Positions 61,841 through 64,000 of a stretch of DNA of 64,000 nt are shown here, piece by piece. Below the pieces are notes generated by a model, which did no database searches, was not told the DNA's origin, and saw only the letters and a list, made by a program, of their open reading frames with translations. The position numbers and the translations under genes are program-made. This DNA is from Paenibacillus endophyticus (GTDB taxonomy: Bacteria; Bacillota; Bacilli; Paenibacillales; Paenibacillaceae): NCBI RefSeq assembly GCF_014192395.1, contig NZ_JACHXW010000007.1, positions 62,001-126,000 of the forward strand. Reading direction: 5' to 3'. Each line of letters opens with the position of its first letter. Position 1 is the stretch's first letter.

Positions 61841-64000
61841 TTGTCCATTAAAGCCAAGCTATCATTATCGATTTCTATCATTGTTGCAGTCATTTTGGCG
61901 CTGAGTTTATCCATTTATTACTTCTCTTCCAAGGCTGAGGTACAATCAAGTCTCGAACAGCAAGTAAACAATATTGCAAAGCAAATCAGTCTCACGATTA
62001 CAGCATCGGAGAGCGCAAAGCAGTCCATGGAGGATGCGATCGGCGAGAAGCTGAGACTCGCTGCCATTGCGGCAAAAGCGCAGCTCGATCCCGATATCGA
62101 CAACGTGAAAAACGAGCAGCTCGTGGAGCTTAGCCGCAAAATTGGCGTCGACCACATTACACTTTGGAAGCGTTTCGACAATGATGTGATCGCTTTGAAA
62201 TCATCCGACCCGTATGAAATCAATATGAGCTCCAAAACATGGGATTACTGGCATATCGCGTTTCTTCAGCTTTTTAAAAACCATAATGTTACGATTCCAC
62301 AGGGGCAAAAACTCGAAAACTACTGGTCAGGTCCATTTAACTTCTCCACCTCGGACCCTAAGAAGATTAGAAAATGGGGAGACTATTACGACGGAACGAC
62401 CAATTATATGATCAATCCCTACGTTAATGCGCAGGTGCTGCTAGATTTCGATTATTCGATTGGCACGAACTCCATTGTGAATAAGATTATTGCTAATCAG
62501 CAGGATATTCTTGAAATAACCGGATTTGACCCGCAGTTTTTCGGCAAAAGGCCGATTATCAAAATGAAAAAGGGCATTCCCGTATTCAATTTGGACGTGC
62601 GCGATATCCCGTTTGGCCAATATACCTATAAAGATCAAGAAAACGACTCCATACATATCCAGAATGCCTTGGAGAGCGGGCAAGCGATCACTGCAAAGAG
62701 CAACATCATGGGCAAGCAGGTCATGAAAACGTTTATTCCGATCACAATCGATAAAACCTATGTCATCTGTATCAGCTTTGACCAACAGGCAATTCTAAAG
62801 CCGCTTAATAAACAGCTTTTCATGCAATCGATCATTTCATTATGCCTTGTTCTCGTGTCTATGCTTGCCAGCTATTTCATTGCCGGCTTTATGCTTCGCG
62901 GCTTGAATCAGATTCTAAGCAAAGTAAATGCGATTGCAGCCGGCGATTTCGGTCAGCTCATTACAATTCGCAGCAATGACGAGCTGGGCTTGCTTGCTTC
63001 TAGAATTGATACGATGGGCAGCAACTTGCACAGCTACACCACTCAGCTTCAGGATACGGCCGAGGAGCTCCGCAGTACAAAGCAGTACTTGGAGTCCTTC
63101 GTTAACCATACATCTGATGCCATTCACGTATCGGATTTGTCCGGCAGCGTCATTCAGGTAAATAAGGCATTCGAAAAAATGTACGGCTGGTGCGAGGAAG
63201 AGGCTCTTGGCAAGCCGCTGGAAAATGTGCCGCCCGACTATCTAAGCTCACATTATGAGCTTGAGGCTACCGTACTGCGCGGCGGCTCCGTCACTGATTT
63301 TGAAACGGTGCGATATAGCAAGTCCGGCGAGCTTATCGATTTAAGCCTAACCATCTCGCCCATTCGCAATGAGCTTGAAGCGATCATTGCAATAGCGACT
63401 ATTTCTCGCAATATTACCTCGCGCAAGCAGTCGGAGGAAATCATCAGACGTTCCGAAAAACTGTCGGTTGTCGGCCAAATTGCGGCAGGCGTTGCACACG
63501 AGGTACGCAATCCGCTGACGACGCTTCGAGGCTTCGTGCAGCTGCAGCAGAAGACAGGCAGCCTATCGCAAGCTAATCTGGAGGTTATGCTAGGAGAGCT
63601 CGATCAGATCAACATGATCGTAAGCGAATTTCTTGTATTCGCCAAACCGCAGGCGACTCATTATCAGCCGGTTAACATTCTTCATCTCGTGAGCGATATA
63701 ATGATGCTGCTTGATTCAGAAGCCAAAATGAGCAATGTTCAGCTTGACTTGCTCGCAGATCCCATGCTGCCTGAAGTCATTGGCGAGGCTAACCAGCTGA
63801 AGCAGGTATTCGTTAATATCATGAAAAACGGCATTGAATCCATGTCTAAAGGCGGCATGCTGTCCATTAAGCTTGAATGCTGTCGGCAAGAATCGATTAT
63901 TATACAATTCATCGATCAAGGCTGCGGCATCAAAGAAGAGGATCTTATGCGCTTAGGCGAGCCTTTCTTCACGAAGAAAGCAAGCGGCAATGGGCTAGGC
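61841..64000 (+). CDS. PAS sensor histidine kinase (3' end beyond window)
   Basis: 720 codons visible and open to the end of the window. TTG start at 61841 with GGGGGGA 7 nt upstream. TM1 (LSISIIVAVILALSLSIYYF), large extracellular Cache-type sensor (to about residue 320), TM2 (IISLCLVLVSMLASYFIAGF), HAMP, PAS (FVNHTSDAIHVSDLSGSV), HisKA with GVAHEVRNPLTTLRGFVQLQ and the ATPase through KKASGNGLG. The H-box and PAS arrangement resemble the phosphorelay kinases (KinB/KinE-like) that feed Spo0F, so a role in sporulation or stress timing is possible. Confidence 0.92.
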   Translation, partial: MSIKAKLSLSISIIVAVILALSLSIYYFSSKAEVQSSLEQQVNNIAKQISLTITASESAKQSMEDAIGEKLRLAAIAAKAQLDPDIDNVKNEQLVELSRKIGVDHITLWKRFDNDVIALKSSDPYEINMSSKTWDYWHIAFLQLFKNHNVTIPQGQKLENYWSGPFNFSTSDPKKIRKWGDYYDGTTNYMINPYVNAQVLLDFDYSIGTNSIVNKIIANQQDILEITGFDPQFFGKRPIIKMKKGIPVFNLDVRDIPFGQYTYKDQENDSIHIQNALESGQAITAKSNIMGKQVMKTFIPITIDKTYVICISFDQQAILKPLNKQLFMQSIISLCLVLVSMLASYFIAGFMLRGLNQILSKVNAIAAGDFGQLITIRSNDELGLLASRIDTMGSNLHSYTTQLQDTAEELRSTKQYLESFVNHTSDAIHVSDLSGSVIQVNKAFEKMYGWCEEEALGKPLENVPPDYLSSHYELEATVLRGGSVTDFETVRYSKSGELIDLSLTISPIRNELEAIIAIATISRNITSRKQSEEIIRRSEKLSVVGQIAAGVAHEVRNPLTTLRGFVQLQQKTGSLSQANLEVMLGELDQINMIVSEFLVFAKPQATHYQPVNILHLVSDIMMLLDSEAKMSNVQLDLLADPMLPEVIGEANQLKQVFVNIMKNGIESMSKGGMLSIKLECCRQESIIIQFIDQGCGIKEEDLMRLGEPFFTKKASGNGLG

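Overview
The window looks like chromosome of a Paenibacillus-type firmicute (Paenibacillaceae). The gene content is typical: many lipoprotein solute-binding proteins with LplB/LplC-type permeases, AraC-type one-component and YesM/YesN two-component regulators, a GH105 pectin hydrolase, YdjO, DUF4023 and a serS T-box. Most genes have strong AGGAGG ribosome sites and intrinsic terminators. I saw no tRNA, rRNA, IS element, phage or CRISPR. This assignment is inference from gene content; no taxonomic marker was compared.

Layout. 1-1.7 kb: 3' part of a chemoreceptor. 1.9-5.7 kb: bmrD/bmrC heterodimeric multidrug exporter. 6.2-8.3 kb: a 30-codon small ORF, hmp flavohaemoglobin with an FNR/CRP-type box, and a convergent Crp/Fnr regulator. 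8.5-11.9 kb: membrane protein, nuclease-helicase fusion with a LexA-type box, acidic protein. 12-14 kb: diguanylate cyclase and PP2C phosphatase. 14.2-16.5 kb: a solute-binding protein and an AraC-type response regulator, both missing their N-termini and meeting head to head. 16.6-18.6 kb: small genes and repeats. 18.3-25 kb: five-gene ggt/amidase/FAH/pirin operon divergent from an lrp-chrA-chrA operon. 25.2-27.2 kb: sugar isomerase-like gene, yidC and an upstream MifM-like leader ORF. 27.4-29.6 kb: amino-acid ABC transporter. 29.8-38.9 kb: GH105 hydrolase, two permeases, two paralogous binding proteins and an AraC sensor-regulator. 38.9-43.2 kb: DinB protein, DUF1284 protein, a large double-kinase hybrid. 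43.4-44.9 kb: serS with T-box. 44.9-53 kb: six-gene sugar ABC/two-component operon. 53-57.5 kb: lipoprotein, ribosomal protection GTPase, MATE pump. 57.8-61.7 kb: small acidic and basic proteins, membrane-anchored multicopper oxidase, two unknowns. 61.8-64 kb: 5' part of a PAS histidine kinase.

The most notable element is upstream of yidC. A 107-codon ORF has an N-terminal membrane segment and a C-terminal region resembling the MifM arrest segment. It lies 7 nt before a perfect 12-bp stem that hides the yidC ribosome site. This is the expected architecture of a translation-arrest sensor of membrane insertion, apparently with a leader whose tail runs into the yidC coding region.

Other items worth a second look: the double truncation at 15.30-15.31 kb, a dispersed ~97-bp intergenic repeat family (one copy supplies a stop codon), two tandem-repeat leaders, a class-II FNR site at hmp, a LexA box at the nuclease-helicase, and a ribosome site buried in a terminator-like hairpin ahead of the ribosomal protection gene.
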